Assembly (NCBI GenBank): GCA_900074885.1
Contig: FJUW01000049.1
Location: 179,748-243,747, forward strand
DNA: 64,000 nucleotides
Direction of reading: 5' to 3'
DNA from: Rhynchosporium graminicola
Taxonomy: Eukaryota; Ascomycota; Leotiomycetes; Helotiales; Ploettnerulaceae
Positions 25,662 to 37,393 of this stretch are shown one piece after another; within the stretch, counting starts at the first letter, position 1; every line of letters starts with the position of its first letter. The notes under the pieces were generated by a model, which worked only from the letters and a program-made list of their open reading frames with translations, searched no databases and was not told the origin of the DNA. Position numbers and translations under genes: made by a program.

Positions 25662-27763
25662 GGAAAGAGGAAATGCATGAGATGAAATATGAATGCAAAT
25701 CTCGATATTTCGCTCAAGCTGGTGTCTTTTGGCAGCAATCTGTGGATACTCTTAATCATCCCAGATTTTACGGCTCGTGACGAAAACTTTGGAGTCAAGA
25801 TGAAACTTTTGGGAAACAGTCCTAAAGGAAATGCCCCGAAAGAGGTGGCCGTATAATCGTCAAGATCCTCATCCCTCTAAGAACAAACGGCTTCGCAATC
25901 CTCCATGGGAGTGAGGACGTGTGATCCTTTCTTTCGTGATCCGTGTGAAGAACAGTAACGGGAATACTAATATGAGAACTTTTTCACTCTGTACCCAGAC
26001 GTACACTGCACTAAATCAACTAGTCCCAAAAGTACAGCCTCAAAAACTATCAGAAATAAAATGCAGAGCTTCTCAAAAAACACCCACGGTTTCCATGTTG
26101 GAATACAGAAAAGGTATCTATCGCATTCAAAAAAGTGTTGCCTTCACGAACAGTATCACGACCTTCTTCGGTCTTACCTGTAGCGTTCAAGTTCATTCGC
26201 GATGTATGGAACACTTTTAAATGAGCCTGTGTGTTGGAAGATAACATTAATGCTTCCTCTTGTGCCGATAGGCTTGGTAACGATATTTACAAATCTGTGG
26301 TCGTTTCTATGCAATATCGTTGTCGAATATATTGATTGGCCAGAGGCAAAGAAAGAAGAAGAGAAAGAGTTTAATGAAGCTTTCGTTAAAGCCTTCAAAA
26401 GGAGATTAGAGGTATTGACGCCGAAGGCAGTACGGAATCTTTGAAAAGAACGACAGATCCGGGAGACGGCGGTAAGCCGAAAATCGCAGTGAGAGGAGAA
26501 CGAGCTGTTAGGTGTTTGGAAGCAATCAAGAAAGCCTCACGGCTATATTTTCTGAAGTACAGGACTTCAGTGAACTTGGAACTCCTTGCTTGGTCACTTA
26601 AGGACTTGGGTGAGTGTTATGAGTAGAGGCTCTTGCCGGGCTACGCAAGTTCATCCGCAGCGAAGCGATTCAGGCCTTTCCCGAAATTCTGTGCTCCAGC
26701 ATGAACTGTAACTATCTTGCGTGATAGTCCGCTCTAGAAGGAAAAGGAGAAAGGATCATTCTTACTTCTCTCTAGAAATCTCGGTAACGCAGCGTAAACG
26801 CTCCTAGGTACGAGCGTTCGTGGTTGCTTCGGATTTTGCTCGCTGATCATAGCTAGACTAGTCTTTCATCAGAAAGCCAGTAGCTACTCGGAGATCGATC
26901 TTTGCGGAACCTCCTATTTATTCGGATATTCTGGAAGGGTTGATGGCTTCCTGGTAGTGAAGGCGAGGACGAGAGACAGGTACGATGGAGAAAAAATTGC
27001 GATTTCTGAACAGCGAAGTCAAGACTATTCAAGGACTCTGCGAGGAAATCTGTGTTGAGTTGGGTTAAGTTAATTCAAGTGCTTTGACTTCGGACTCGAA
27101 ATAGACTCTGTATATCAAGTTAGATACATTAGTATAAAGTGGGCACAAAGTAGGTATCAAGTAGGTATAACATTAACAACAATAATAGTGTAGACTACCA
27201 ATTTTTTTATAGAATGCTGAGTGAATCGAGGTCTTGATTTCTGAAATCTTGTCCAGTAGAAAATTCATATTCTTAGAAAACAGTACAGTACTCTAAGTAC
27301 ACTCAAGGTAATCCAGAGTACGACTGAGTTGAGTTGGGTACAACCTCAGACTCAAGTCAACCCAGGTCATTTACAACGCTGCAATTCAATGTCCTCAAAT
27401 AGTTCTATGACATCTCCAAACGGTCTTAGTCAAGTCCTAGCATAATTTCACGACAATGGATTGTCACTTTGTCGAATTTTCAAAACACTTTCATGACTCT
27501 AGATTTCAGCCGAGCTCTCTCAACTGGTGGCGAAAGTGCTCTCGTATTTACATCATGTTCTTGAAGTCTTATGAGCAAGACAAGATACTGACGACCAGAA
27601 GCGAAAGAGATGAATGTGCTGTAATCCTACTGGGACATTATTTTGAAGAAGAATCTGAAAGCCCAAAGTGTATAAATTTATCCTGGTATTCTATACTATC
27701 ACCTCCGGAACGCCAATGCTATGCTTCACTCTAAAGACCAATATTCTCCCAGAAATCACAATT
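25662..27763. other. spacer between convergent genes, with one gene relic
   Basis: Apart from the frameshifted relic at 26202-26626 (separate entry) I see no gene. It should hold the 3' untranslated regions of the phytase and Scy1 genes. 27060-27440 is AT-rich with short repeated AAGTAGGTAT and ACTCAAGT words. Confidence 0.45.
26202..26626 (+). pseudogene. small membrane-protein gene broken by one frameshift
   Basis: Two abutting open frames read as one protein of about 140 residues if a single base is missing near 26411. The first part (26202-26411) holds a hydrophobic segment (LPLVPIGLVTIFTNLWSFL) and then an acidic/basic helix-like stretch (EAKKEEEKEFNEAFVKAFKRR). The second part (26411-26626) continues with a soluble, charged tail ending before a TAG. 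Both parts have protein-like composition, whereas each frame becomes poor on the other side of the break. I recognise no family. It could be a recent pseudogene, a sequencing error in a real gene, or chance. Confidence 0.35.
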
Positions 27764-30435
27764 CTACCACCCATCACCCCACCCGTCCTCTTCGCCCGTC
27801 TCTTTAGGTGCCGTATCGAGCTTCTTCTTAGCCACTACTGGTTTGGGCTTCACAGCAAGTCCCGTCTTCTTGGTACCAACACCAATACTACCAGTCGTAG
27901 CCGTTCTCCCCACAGCAGCCGGTCTCCCAGTCGCTTTCGCAGCAGGTTTCGCCAGACCCTTTGGTAAAGGTTTTGCACCAAGTTTCTTCGCTCCCGATTG
28001 CGCAGCCAACCAGCCTGCAAAATCGGGTTCTCCGTCATCGTCAAATGGCTTGGCTGCTGCTTGTGATGTGGGTGCCGCAGACGGCGCGTCGAAGAAAGAG
28101 TCTTCGCCCATATTGCCCCAAGCATCGTCATTATCTTCTTCTTCGTCGGCGTCAGGGAAATAGTCGAATGTTGGGTTGGATGAGGTGGACGTTCGTGCTG
28201 AGGTTGCAGGTGGAGATGCCACAGCTTGTCTGTGGAGGGCTGATGCTGATGCCGTTCCTGGCAGTCGGCGTGGCTCCGATGTTGGTGCTGACGCGGGTCG
28301 AGCCGGGTTCGTTGTTCCATTCGAGGTTGATGCTGGAGATGATATTTCGCCGGCAGCTGCAGATATTTTGTTCGTGAATGAAGAAATAGCCCATCCCGTC
28401 CAAGAAGCGGCTTCACTTGGTTGGGGTGTACTCATACGTGGAGCGTTGGTTGCTGGTGATCCTGTGGCTGGAGGTGGGATTACTGTGTCGGGCATTGTGA
28501 GGGCGTATTTGCGGATGCGCTGCATGTATATATCCATGGTCTTTACAGCTTGGTCTCGAATTATCTTCTCCTTGTCTAACAAGGAGGGACATAGAGCGGG
28601 TAAGATCCGACCGGCACAGTCGTCTTCACTGAACGAATCGGAGGTTACGGCGAGCGCCATTAGTGATGCATTTCGAGCATGGACAAACGGATCGCGGAGG
28701 GACCGGGAGAATGCTGCTATGAGTACTTTTGCTCGGTTGGCAACACCTAGATTCTTTGCGATCTTTCCGAGACAGATCGTGGTGTTCGTTCGGATTCCAG
28801 GTTGCTCATCGTTGGAAGTCTTGGCAAGATACTTCAGTAGCTCTCCATTGATCGTTCTATCAGATAATTTGTTGATAATTGTCAAGACAGCTTTGACGGT
28901 CTGTTCTCTTACAACCGGCGCTACATCTGTAAATCCAGTGACCTATTTGATGTGAGATTTTTTGTGCCGAAGGAAGAGACGGATGGCCTACCATTTGAGG
29001 GAATATCTTATCATTCACAACTTTCTGAGGCAACCTATCAATCATGATTGGTAAGTTGTCCAGTAGCGAGACCCGTATAGCTCGATCAGGGCTACTAAAT
29101 AATCGCACAACAGCTGGCGTGACTTTAGATTCGAATTCCTCGTCTGTAAGCTTCCTGCTAATCTTCATTACCACGCCAAACACCTTTGGTCCACCACCTC
29201 CGAATTCAACAGACTTCAGGAGTTCCGGTAGAATCTTCATTTTGAAGTAGTCTTCAGGAAAGTCATCAGACAATCCATCGAGATCACTACACGGTCAGCC
29301 TGATATTCTGTTGATCAGTAACTTGACTTACTTCAGAAATTCCTCACGTTCTTCCTCATTCTTCATTCCCAGATTGTCTACCCCTTCGGTAAGTTTGATA
29401 AGCGGCGTATTGAAAAAACCGCCACTCCGTCGTCCCTGCTCCAAAAACGACCCTACACTGACTCTGGCTTTTGGATTACTGTTTACCAATCGTCTGTATG
29501 TAGAGTGCATGCTCGGAGGCACATTTTTTGTTTGGCCAGCTTGATCTCCTCCCATAAAATCACCGTTGAAGACCTCAAATATTAGAGTACCGAAATTATA
29601 AGCATCAGTCGCCGGTAGTGGGTTCTTTTTGATCGTTTCCCAGCCAGATTTCGCCAGCTCGGGAGGAGTGTATCGTCCAGAATCCGGGACAAGACTGCCA
29701 TAATTCTAGACATCGTCAGCCAGACATTTGTCGCCGGATTTATGTTTCGTACGTATATGATAGCCTCGTCATCTTTCATACTGCTCAAGACCTCGAAGCC
29801 TCCAACTCTCCATTCCCCACTTTCACTTGTGTATATTGATCCAACCCTTATAGCGCCATGCACCGAAGCGGCTTCGTCGTTTATGAATTTCACAGTTTGC
29901 TACAACAAAATTTAGTCAGAATCACCCACGCATAAGGTGTGTGTGTATCCAAGCATACCGCAACTCCAAAAAGACCCCATTTTAAAGTTTCTACACTCAT
30001 GCTCTTCCGCTTGATATGCCACCGCAGAGGGACAAGTCTTTCTGTCGCAATATATATGTACGTCTCAGTCTATTTTGCAATCAGTACTGCATTTTCCAAT
30101 CCATGCTCCCATGACCCTACCTCGACTGTGTCCAGTACTCTTATAACGCCAGGATGTCGTAGTGTTCGCAGTTTGCGGACCGCATTCTTTGCCATTGGCA
30201 GGCGGGACTTATTCGCAATGACATCGAAGGAGAATATACTACAGGGCGAACCATCCTCCTACAGGTCCTGTTAGTAACTCTGTGCGTACCGAGCCAGGAT
30301 GAGCATGCGTACGCGCTTTGTTCCATTGTAAAGGGTCCAGATGCTTGTATCTACGTCCACTTGGTCGCCAAATGTGTATGGAAATGGAGGTCCCTTTGAT
30401 ATTGCTGAGGCAACAGCAGACTTGAAGAATTCCAT
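27764..30435 (-). CDS. Scy1-like pseudokinase (Scy1/Cex1 family, HEAT repeats)
   Basis: Seven exons on the minus strand: 30435-30313, 30258-30121, 30069-29959, 29899-29753, 29705-29332, 29286-28992 and 28942-27764. The six introns are 45-59 bp; the first has a perfect TACTAAC branch site. The product has 788 residues. The family works in Golgi-ER/endosomal traffic and, in yeast Cex1, in export of aminoacylated tRNA. The N-terminus MEFFKSAVASAISKGPPFPY is characteristic. The kinase-like domain (about 20-300) has lost catalysis: HGA replaces the HRD motif and GGFE stands where DFG would be. HEAT-type helices follow (about 330-560), then a disordered Ser/Pro/Ala-rich tail with acidic-tryptophan motifs (DDAWGN, EPDFAGW, DGWGDGW at the very end). 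The basic C-terminal COPI motif of animal SCYL1 is absent. Confidence 0.93.
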
Positions 30436-31447
30436 AGCAGCAGGTAAGAAATATAGAGCGGGTCAGAGAAAGAAACGCGAGTTCAAGCCATTAAATGGTT
30501 CAGTTATGTCCCTCCGGAGATATTCTTATCGAGCCCAAGGCTACAATGTGGCCTGGCCTCTAGTTGCAGAGGCACGTGATAGTGGGGGGTTTTGGCGTGA
30601 GGAGATCGCGACTACACGCTAGGACTTACCTAAACTTCCACTTCTACTTTTTATATACTCCACCGCTCTTCGCAATCATTATCCACCACTCATACTCGCT
30701 TTCTTTGCATTGATATTCATTGAGAGAAACCGCGAAGAGATCTCTATCTACTGCCGATCGAAACGAGTTACAAAAAGAAGGAGCGCGTGTAGAATCACGA
30801 TTACTTAGTCGTCCTCAAACATCAGCGCCCCATCGGATGCCTTACCTCACTCTTAGTGTCATCTTCGTATTTTACGTTCCGTTCCTTCTCGACTCCTTCC
30901 CGAGTTCCAGTACGTTCTGACAGTCGAAACTCTCTGATTGGCCATTACTCGACCAACCTTAAAAAAAGCAATCAACATGGCTTCATCACCACCACCAACT
31001 ATACTCACCTCCAAAAGGCTCGAATCTCTTTCCGGCAAGGTGTGTTATCTCTTATATGCATGTACTTCCACACATTGCGCCTATGATGAACAACTGGTAA
31101 AAGGTCCGACTGCTTCAAAGCTTGTTCTGGTTCTGGTCCCATTCCTTCATGCTCTTCCAGCTCACATGGTAGTCTATCAATATTGGCAAGACCCCTCTCG
31201 CACAAGCAAGGCGAGAGGGGTGACATTGTATGATACATCCATGTCTACGGACACTACCACTATCAGGAGTTGCTCCTCTTCATACCCAAGGATGTGTAAC
31301 CAAAGGCTGTGGTAGAGAAAGGTGAAGCGGAATTAACCATTCTGAGCCTAAGAGCTGTTCGTGACGAATGAGATGCGAAGCCGCTTAAGCTGCAGGGTGA
31401 TGACTATAGCAAACTGAAAAGACCTGAGGCGCATATTTGTTGATTTC
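30436..31447. other. divergent intergenic region between the Scy1-like and PHD-finger genes
   Basis: It presumably holds both promoters. A plus-strand open frame from 30977 (MASSPPPTILTSKRLESLSG) has a plausible start and a GTGTGT donor after it, so it could be a first exon or an upstream open frame, but I cannot join it convincingly to anything. Confidence 0.4.
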
Positions 31448-33548
31448 ATGCCATTCCGCACGAATCTGATGGCTGAATTGATTGCTAACCATTTTGAACA
31501 GAAAATTCCCTTGCGAAAAGATCTCGATGACGCCAGTTCTATCACTTCGATGTCTTCCTTTTCAAGGGCAATCGTTTGCAGGATATGCAAAGGACCAGAG
31601 CGTCTGACTGCGCCACTCATTGCATGTATTGGTTGCAAAAGCCGGTATCATATGGCATGTCCGAATCCTAGGATCATAGATACACTGTAAGTGTAGTCGA
31701 AGCTTGTTCGTTAAGTTTAATGTGTTAACACAGGCCTTTAGTTCCGATTATACCTGTACTAGATGCTCGGAGAAAGCCGCAAGCAAGCATAATGCCAATC
31801 GGCAAAAGATTAAGCGGACTAAAGAACTTGATGATCCTGCTAGAGTTCGAGGAGAGTCGAAAGTAGTTCGAGATATTTTGAATGAGAAAAGCGCCACCAA
31901 AACAGATCGCTTCATCATGGACAATATCAAGCGGACGAAAGAACTGGCTGGTCCTACTAGAACTCGAGGAGTATCGAAAGCAGCTCAGGATAATATGAAT
32001 GAGAAAAGCGTCATTAAGACAGACCGGTCCCTCATTGACAACATCAAGTGGACGACAGAAATCGTCAATTTTGCTAGAAATCGAGAGCCAAAAGCGGCTC
32101 AGCAGGCCACGAGCCTCAAAACGACGGTAGAACCACGTGGTACAACAGATATTCCAAATCCTACGACGACTCATAGCTCTTCAATCGTCATGTGCAAGGG
32201 CGAAGATTGTCCAGGGAGGCCTGCTCAATCCGGAAATTTGGGCAGCTTGTGCTTTATGTGTGGAGTTATGGAACGACATAAGAAGGTACAAAAGACAGCA
32301 AAGCCGGTACCGGCAGTGGCTCCCAGAATAACGATCAAGAAAAATAAATTATACCCTGTGCGACCAGACGATCGGCCACTCGTCAAGAAGAGGAAGCGTA
32401 TCTCGTCTAGCACTGGAAGCGCTTCAAAACTCACCAGGTTTGACGAAGAATGTCAAAATGCTGGCGCCCGTAAACCCGTCACAGATCCTGACAAGAAAAC
32501 AACTGTAACTTCGTCCCTCGTATCCGACTGTGCTCAGCTTTGTGTCGACGAAGGTTCAGCAATGGCGTCTTTGCATCGATCACGAACCCAAGCGCAGGAG
32601 ACTTTTAGTGGCGCTGCTTCACCCAGAATAACTTTCGACATCGAACCAAATAAGGAGGTATTGGAAGCTATCAACGTGACCGAGGTAAAACGTAATAAGA
32701 ATTCAGACCTGGGGCTTGAGGTTGAGACTTTCTTGAGAGAAGAGGTAGCCCCCAAAGGGACTCTTACATCCGTAGAGGGCTGCCTTACCCCAGAAATTAG
32801 TTTCAGATACCCTAAGAAGCCCAGTCAGGACTCACAATCCGATGAGCGTCTTGATGAAGAAAAGAATAACAGACTCGAAGACTTACCCCCACTACAGGAA
32901 AAACTCTCATTCGAAGTCTCGTCTCCTGAGTCCCCATTCCCAGTGTCGGAGGCTTCCTCGGAACATGTCCCGTCGCCCATGGTCCTCGATTTCGAAGTCC
33001 TTGGAAAATACGATCATTCTTATGGTAACACTACGCAAGTCGACGAATCGGCTGAATATCAACTCAAGCCCTATGCTCCAACATCGGGATTTGACGAAAC
33101 GATCTTAGACTCCTTTCTACGCAAACAGTCACATTTAATGCCAACTCACCAACCCACATCTAAAGAACTCCTCGAAACCCAAATTTGGTCCGCAGGCGAT
33201 CCCCGTCCCTTCTGGCCCCGACGCCTGTCCCCCGCACAAAAAGCGGAGAAAATGCTCGAGATCGAAGCCAGAGGTAGTCGGAAGAGCAGGATCGGAAAAA
33301 TCTTGCACCCCCAGCTCTTGAAAGAGAAAGCAGATAAGGGATGGGATGTTCATCAAACCAGAGAGAAAAGAGATAATCCAGAAGCCTTAGAAATGGTGCA
33401 GAAGATGGAGGAGCTCTTTGGTATACGGGAAGGAACTTTGAGAAATTGTGTTCCGACGACTGTGGACGGGCAACTGGCCATGCAGGAACGGAGAGAGCCG
33501 CAATACGAGAATTTGCCATATTCTTCCCCCGCTATATTCTTAATCTGA
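31448..33548 (+). CDS. PHD-finger protein with tandem 39-residue repeats
   Basis: Exons 31448-31686 and 31742-33548 (55-bp intron; the acceptor GCCTTTAG is needed for frame, since the nearer CACAG at 31733 would break it) encode 681 residues. Residues 44-88 form a canonical C4HC3 PHD finger: C44, C47, C60, C63, H68, C71, C85, C88. PHD fingers read histone tails, so a nuclear chromatin role is likely. From about residue 103 a basic 39-residue unit starting IKRTKEL is repeated almost three times. A second CX4C-X(14)-CX2C cluster (CKGEDC to CFMC, near 32192-32262) may be a small zinc ribbon. The rest is disordered and charged, with a basic segment near the C-terminus (WPRRLSPAQKAEKMLEIEAR). I do not recognise a named orthologue. 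The start could lie slightly upstream. Confidence 0.8.
31809..32150 (+). repeat. three 117-bp coding repeats inside the PHD-finger gene
   Basis: Units start at 31809, 31926 and 32043, exactly 117 bp apart. Each begins ATT/ATC AAG CGG/TGG ACN and keeps a GAGAAAAGCG core. The third is partial and more diverged. The exact codon-multiple spacing keeps the frame open. Confidence 0.85.
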
Positions 33549-33931
33549 TGCCCAATATCAACAAAAAAACTCCCTGCCGATTTCTGTGGTCGACTCTAAG
33601 GAGTCAAATAACTGGCTCCATCATTATTCTGTGCCAAGTCCGACTATTTCCAGTGATCGCAACTCGAATTAGCTATTGAATGACCTACTACAAATTCGTA
33701 ACGTTCCTGGAAAAACTCCTTAACATTTTGCTCAATCATGTTGTTGTATTGTTGTGACCTCATGACGTTACTTGTGGAATATCTAATATCAATTTGGTAT
33801 CCTTGAACGGTTAGATATCTCGCTAAAATGGAACAGGATGCTGGGCGCTCTTCCCTCCTTTACTCCCATCATTCTCAAGTCTTTCAAATTTAGCTCCACC
33901 CATCTGTTCCCATCCTCTTCTTTTAAATCAG
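33549..33931. other. spacer between convergent genes
   Basis: Expected 3' untranslated regions of the PHD-finger gene and of the small membrane protein gene. No gene seen. Confidence 0.5.
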
Positions 33932-34447
33932 TTAGGCGCCACTACTGTCCCTCGCTTTCCCCTTCTTTTTCCTCTCCTCCGACCTCTCCTTCTCGTGCAG
34001 CAATCTTAATCTTTCCATCCCAGCCTCAAACTTCGGCTTATGTGCTTCCAGCCCAGCCTCGAACCTCCTCCGCTCCTCATCACCCATCCCAGCCAGGAAG
34101 TTCTTTACCACAGTATCGTGTCGCTGCCACTCCTTCTCTTCTGCCTCCTCTTTCTTCTTTCGTTTCTCTCGCTCTTGTCTCTCTTTTTCTCGCTTCAATC
34201 TCAACTCCTCTAATTCTGCGAGCATCTGCTGACGAGCTATCTCGGCACAGATTCTTCGCTCATCCTCAATCCTTCTTCTCTCGCTGTTTGCAGTTCGTCG
34301 CTGTGCAAAATACCTGGTGAGGCTGTCGTAAATGGCAATGAGGAGGAGGATCCAAAGGGCGGATTTGAGGATTGTGTGGAGACTCGTCCAGTATGAGTAG
34401 ATTTCTTGGGAGAGGGGCCTTCTTACTCGGAGGCGGAAATCAGACAT
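33932..34447 (-). CDS. small membrane protein with long charged coiled coil
   Basis: A single exon from the ATG at 34447 to the stop at 33932 encodes 171 residues. One hydrophobic segment (LKSALWILLLIAIY, about residues 27-40) is followed by a long Glu/Arg/Lys-rich coiled coil (about 50-120; for example ARQQMLAELEELRLKREKER). The tail is basic and ends KARDSSGA. The layout suggests a membrane-anchored cytosolic coiled coil. The open frame continues upstream of this ATG to 34792 but that part is poor in protein-like content and likely 5' leader. I know of no family match. The neighbouring PY-motif proteins downstream are also single-pass, but no sequence relationship is visible. Confidence 0.65.
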   Translation of the reverse strand: MSDFRLRVRRPLSQEIYSYWTSLHTILKSALWILLLIAIYDSLTRYFAQRRTANSERRRIEDERRICAEIARQQMLAELEELRLKREKERQEREKRKKKEEAEEKEWQRHDTVVKNFLAGMGDEERRRFEAGLEAHKPKFEAGMERLRLLHEKERSEERKKKGKARDSSGA

Positions 34448-36024
34448 CTTGGTGTTGGTTTTTCTGTGTCGGTTTGTGTTGGCTTGTGTTGGAAGACTTT
34501 TCGTGCTGCGTAGGATTGTGACTCTTGTGAACTTGAGTAGGAGATACTCGAATGTGTCTTGGATCGTTTTATGTGCTTCAATCTTTGGAAGCTGTGTGCT
34601 ATGGCGGCTTAGGTTTTTTCTTTCTCTCTCTTTCGTCGCCTTGAAATTTGGAAAGAAAAAAATGAACGACAAAATTAAATTTCGCCCTAGCGTCATTGAT
34701 CTAAGTCTGACTAGATCTGAGTATCTAACCAACTGTGATCTAGACACGCGGTAAATGGTGAAAAATCGAATGGTACACCAGAATGCTGTCATAATGGTAC
34801 GAGAATACTAGTTTCAGCTAATATTCACGAGACATCTCTACCGAACAGCGGTTTAATCGATTTTTCTCCCAACTTTTCTCCATCAGATGAGTCTAATCAA
34901 GTGAGTCTAGCCTAGACTGAAGTCTTGTCCACCTAGATCTAGTTATGTCAACAGATGTCAGCTCTTGAAATATAACATGTACTGGAATGGAAGGTTCTGA
35001 CCGGTGGCTGTTTCTTCGACTTGAGCAGTACCTGCGGTACTTCAAGACAATAGCTCTTAAGTCGTGAATAATTGGCACTGTGTGTAGGTAACGGCCCATT
35101 TTCAGCCCTATACATGTCAGTTCCGCACTAAGAGACAAGCTTGACCAACAAACTTTTCTACTCGAATGCCGGCATTTTTGATTTAGTCTTGAATTTATCA
35201 AGCTTTAATCTCATGGCTCTTGGCCTTTTTATATCATCGAACATCATTATGCCACACGTGGTATGGCCGGCTGAGAAAATCGACCGTGTAGCCCACGCTA
35301 GAGATACATGTCAAAATTCTAGAGCTTCGCTTAGTCGGATAATAAATCAAAAGTCTAGAGCCTAGTGAGTAGTCACTCGAGACCACAGTATCTTAGCACT
35401 CCGTCATTACTTGCTGAGGACCGCGAAAACAAATGGTCGACTGGTAGTCAACCAAGTATGTCGGCCTTGCGTATCATCTACAAAACGTAGCATCATCACG
35501 AAATTTTGGGCGAACAAGATATTGAAGAAATCAAATGTATCAAGCCTCCCCCATCATTTTTATTTACCGAATCCGCGCGTATTTAAGCCTTGTCCGTCCA
35601 AAAGTGAATATTGCGTTCGATAGGGTATATGATGGCTAAAGCTAGCCAGACAAGGAAGCATACCCTTAAGCCAGGCAAGTCAAGTCTCATAAACTCGGTT
35701 ATATTTATTCCGAAGCTTGGGACCTAAACATGGTGACATTCCAGAACCTGATTACTGAATGAGCTTGTTCACAGCTGAACCCTGAAGCTAAGTAGGATTA
35801 TTTGGATATTTCTAGGCCCACGTCTCTTTTCTCTCAAATTGCGTTGCTCTTCTGCTCTTCTGCTCTTCTGCTCTTCGGCTTTTCTTCCTCTTCTTCTTCT
35901 TCTGCTTCTTCTTCTTCCTCATCCAATATAATTTTCTTGCCAGCTATCCAGAATTGAAAGTCTTCACAGAAGAATTCCACTCACAATCAAGAGCTCAAGG
36001 AATATTCCTTTCACAACTCTCAGC
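34448..36024. other. intergenic region, no gene seen
   Basis: No supported gene. The right end (35844-35925) is a pyrimidine tract that likely belongs to the promoter or leader of the downstream membrane-protein gene. Confidence 0.45.
35844..35925 (+). promoter_or_regulatory. CT-rich tract upstream of PY-family copy A
   Basis: TGCTCTTC repeats followed by (TTC)n. Such CT tracts are common just upstream of transcription starts in filamentous fungi. It ends about 100 bp before the ATG at 36025. The promoter role is inferred from position only. Confidence 0.4.
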
Positions 36025-36666
36025 ATGGCACCGACATTACTCTTCCTTCGTGGCATCCCCGGCCTCGTCACTCCTCCTCCAGGCGTTAAACTTCCAGACT
36101 CGTTCGCCAACACCAGCTCTACACTCACACAACCTGATCACACATCATACTTCCCCAGCTCTATCTCTCCTAATACCACCATTTCAGTCGACGATTCTCC
36201 CCCCCAACCACACTCTGGGTTCGACAAATACTCGTTACTGGGCCTTATGGGTTTGGGCTATTTGATTTCCGTCTTCATAGCTTATATCCTACATCGGATC
36301 AAGAAGAAAAAGGATAGAGATGCTCAGGATCTCGCTGCTTCCAACGCCGCCCTCCGTCCGGACACCAATAGCAGCCTGAACTCCGATACGAATACTCATA
36401 TCGCCAACGATACGAACTCCAACAATGGCAGTGATAGAGCACTCTCCCCAGGATTTCGACTAAATGGAAGGGATCTGACTATACTGCGTACGGAGCGAAA
36501 TGATGAGAATGGAGACCCGCTGCCAGATCTTGGGAGGGTCAGGACGGCACCACCTGCTTATGGGCCTTGTGGAATGTCTTGGACAGATCAGGAGCTAACA
36601 GAGGGATTGCCGGGGTATAGCGAGAATCGGACTGGTGATGAGACGAGGGGAACTGTGGCTCTCTAG
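36025..36666 (+). CDS. single-pass membrane protein with PPxY motif (family copy A, intact)
   Basis: One exon, 213 residues. An N-terminal Ser/Thr/Pro-rich part contains N-glycosylation-type sites (NTSS, NTTI). A transmembrane helix (about residues 71-91, GLMGLGYLISVFIAYIL) is followed by a stop-transfer RIKKKK run. The remaining 120 residues are probably cytosolic and Asn/Asp-rich. They contain LGRVRTAPPAYGP, with a PPAY at 36550-36561, and then LPGYSENRT. PPxY motifs bind WW domains of Nedd4/Rsp5 ubiquitin ligases, and many fungal single-pass proteins with this layout act as Rsp5 adaptors; that role is inference here. It is the only intact member of a four-copy tandem family (copies B-D downstream on the same strand). 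Confidence 0.75.
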   Translation: MAPTLLFLRGIPGLVTPPPGVKLPDSFANTSSTLTQPDHTSYFPSSISPNTTISVDDSPPQPHSGFDKYSLLGLMGLGYLISVFIAYILHRIKKKKDRDAQDLAASNAALRPDTNSSLNSDTNTHIANDTNSNNGSDRALSPGFRLNGRDLTILRTERNDENGDPLPDLGRVRTAPPAYGPCGMSWTDQELTEGLPGYSENRTGDETRGTVAL

Positions 36667-37393
36667 TATGACGATAACTGATGCAGGTGAATTGAGGGAG
36701 GAAGGAAGAATGATTTGGGATTCAGCAGATTGTGTCTGCTATTTAGGTGATACTTATAGGAGTGGAGCATGAAAGTTATTTTCATAGACTCATAGCGAAT
36801 ACCGAAGCGAAAAGTTCGCATCCTTTCAAATGATTTTTTTTCGAAAATTTCATACCATACTGAGATAGTAAATATATACTCATCTTTCTTGTAGATGCCA
36901 GAAAAGAGTGCACAATTCTGGTGAAGCTGATCTTCACTTGTCAAGGAATTGAAAGTGCCAACTCCATGTTGTGACTATTATTTTTCAAAGTCAAATTCTT
37001 TTAACAATGTCAGAACATACTATAATAGTTCACTGTTTCTCTGAAACTTTTTCATGGTTTTAATATGCTCATATCGCCAGGAGTCCGGTCTTTCTTAACG
37101 TTCTAGTCTCTCGCTTAACTAGCTTGTTGTGAAAGTGTGAGACACTATCAAATAGCGAGAACTCGCTACCAAACTGTCATAATAGCCCATTATCACCTAA
37201 TTTTCAAAGCTACATTGCAATGACGTCCTTTCCCATTGAATTGCCCACTTATTGACCTCTTTCCCTACAGCATACTTTTCTCTAAACAACCACCTGGCAA
37301 AACCACAGCATTTTGACTCACAAACAAAGAATCAAGATCTCTACTCTCCATTTGTCAATATTCAGCAGGCATCTTCCTTCTTGTACCTCAAAA
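36667..37393. other. spacer between family copies A and B
   Basis: AT-rich, no gene seen. Confidence 0.5.

Noticed and set aside
28176..28955. 259-codon plus-strand open frame
   Set aside because: It lies antisense to the last exon of the Scy1-like gene, which has a clear family match; the frame results from its codon bias.
30341..30622. 93-codon plus-strand open frame
   Set aside because: It overlaps the first exon of the Scy1-like gene on the opposite strand, which is well supported.
31731..31741. Acceptor CACAG at 31733 for the PHD-finger gene intron
   Set aside because: It puts the second exon out of frame; the next AG at 31740-31741 restores frame and completes the last two PHD cysteines.
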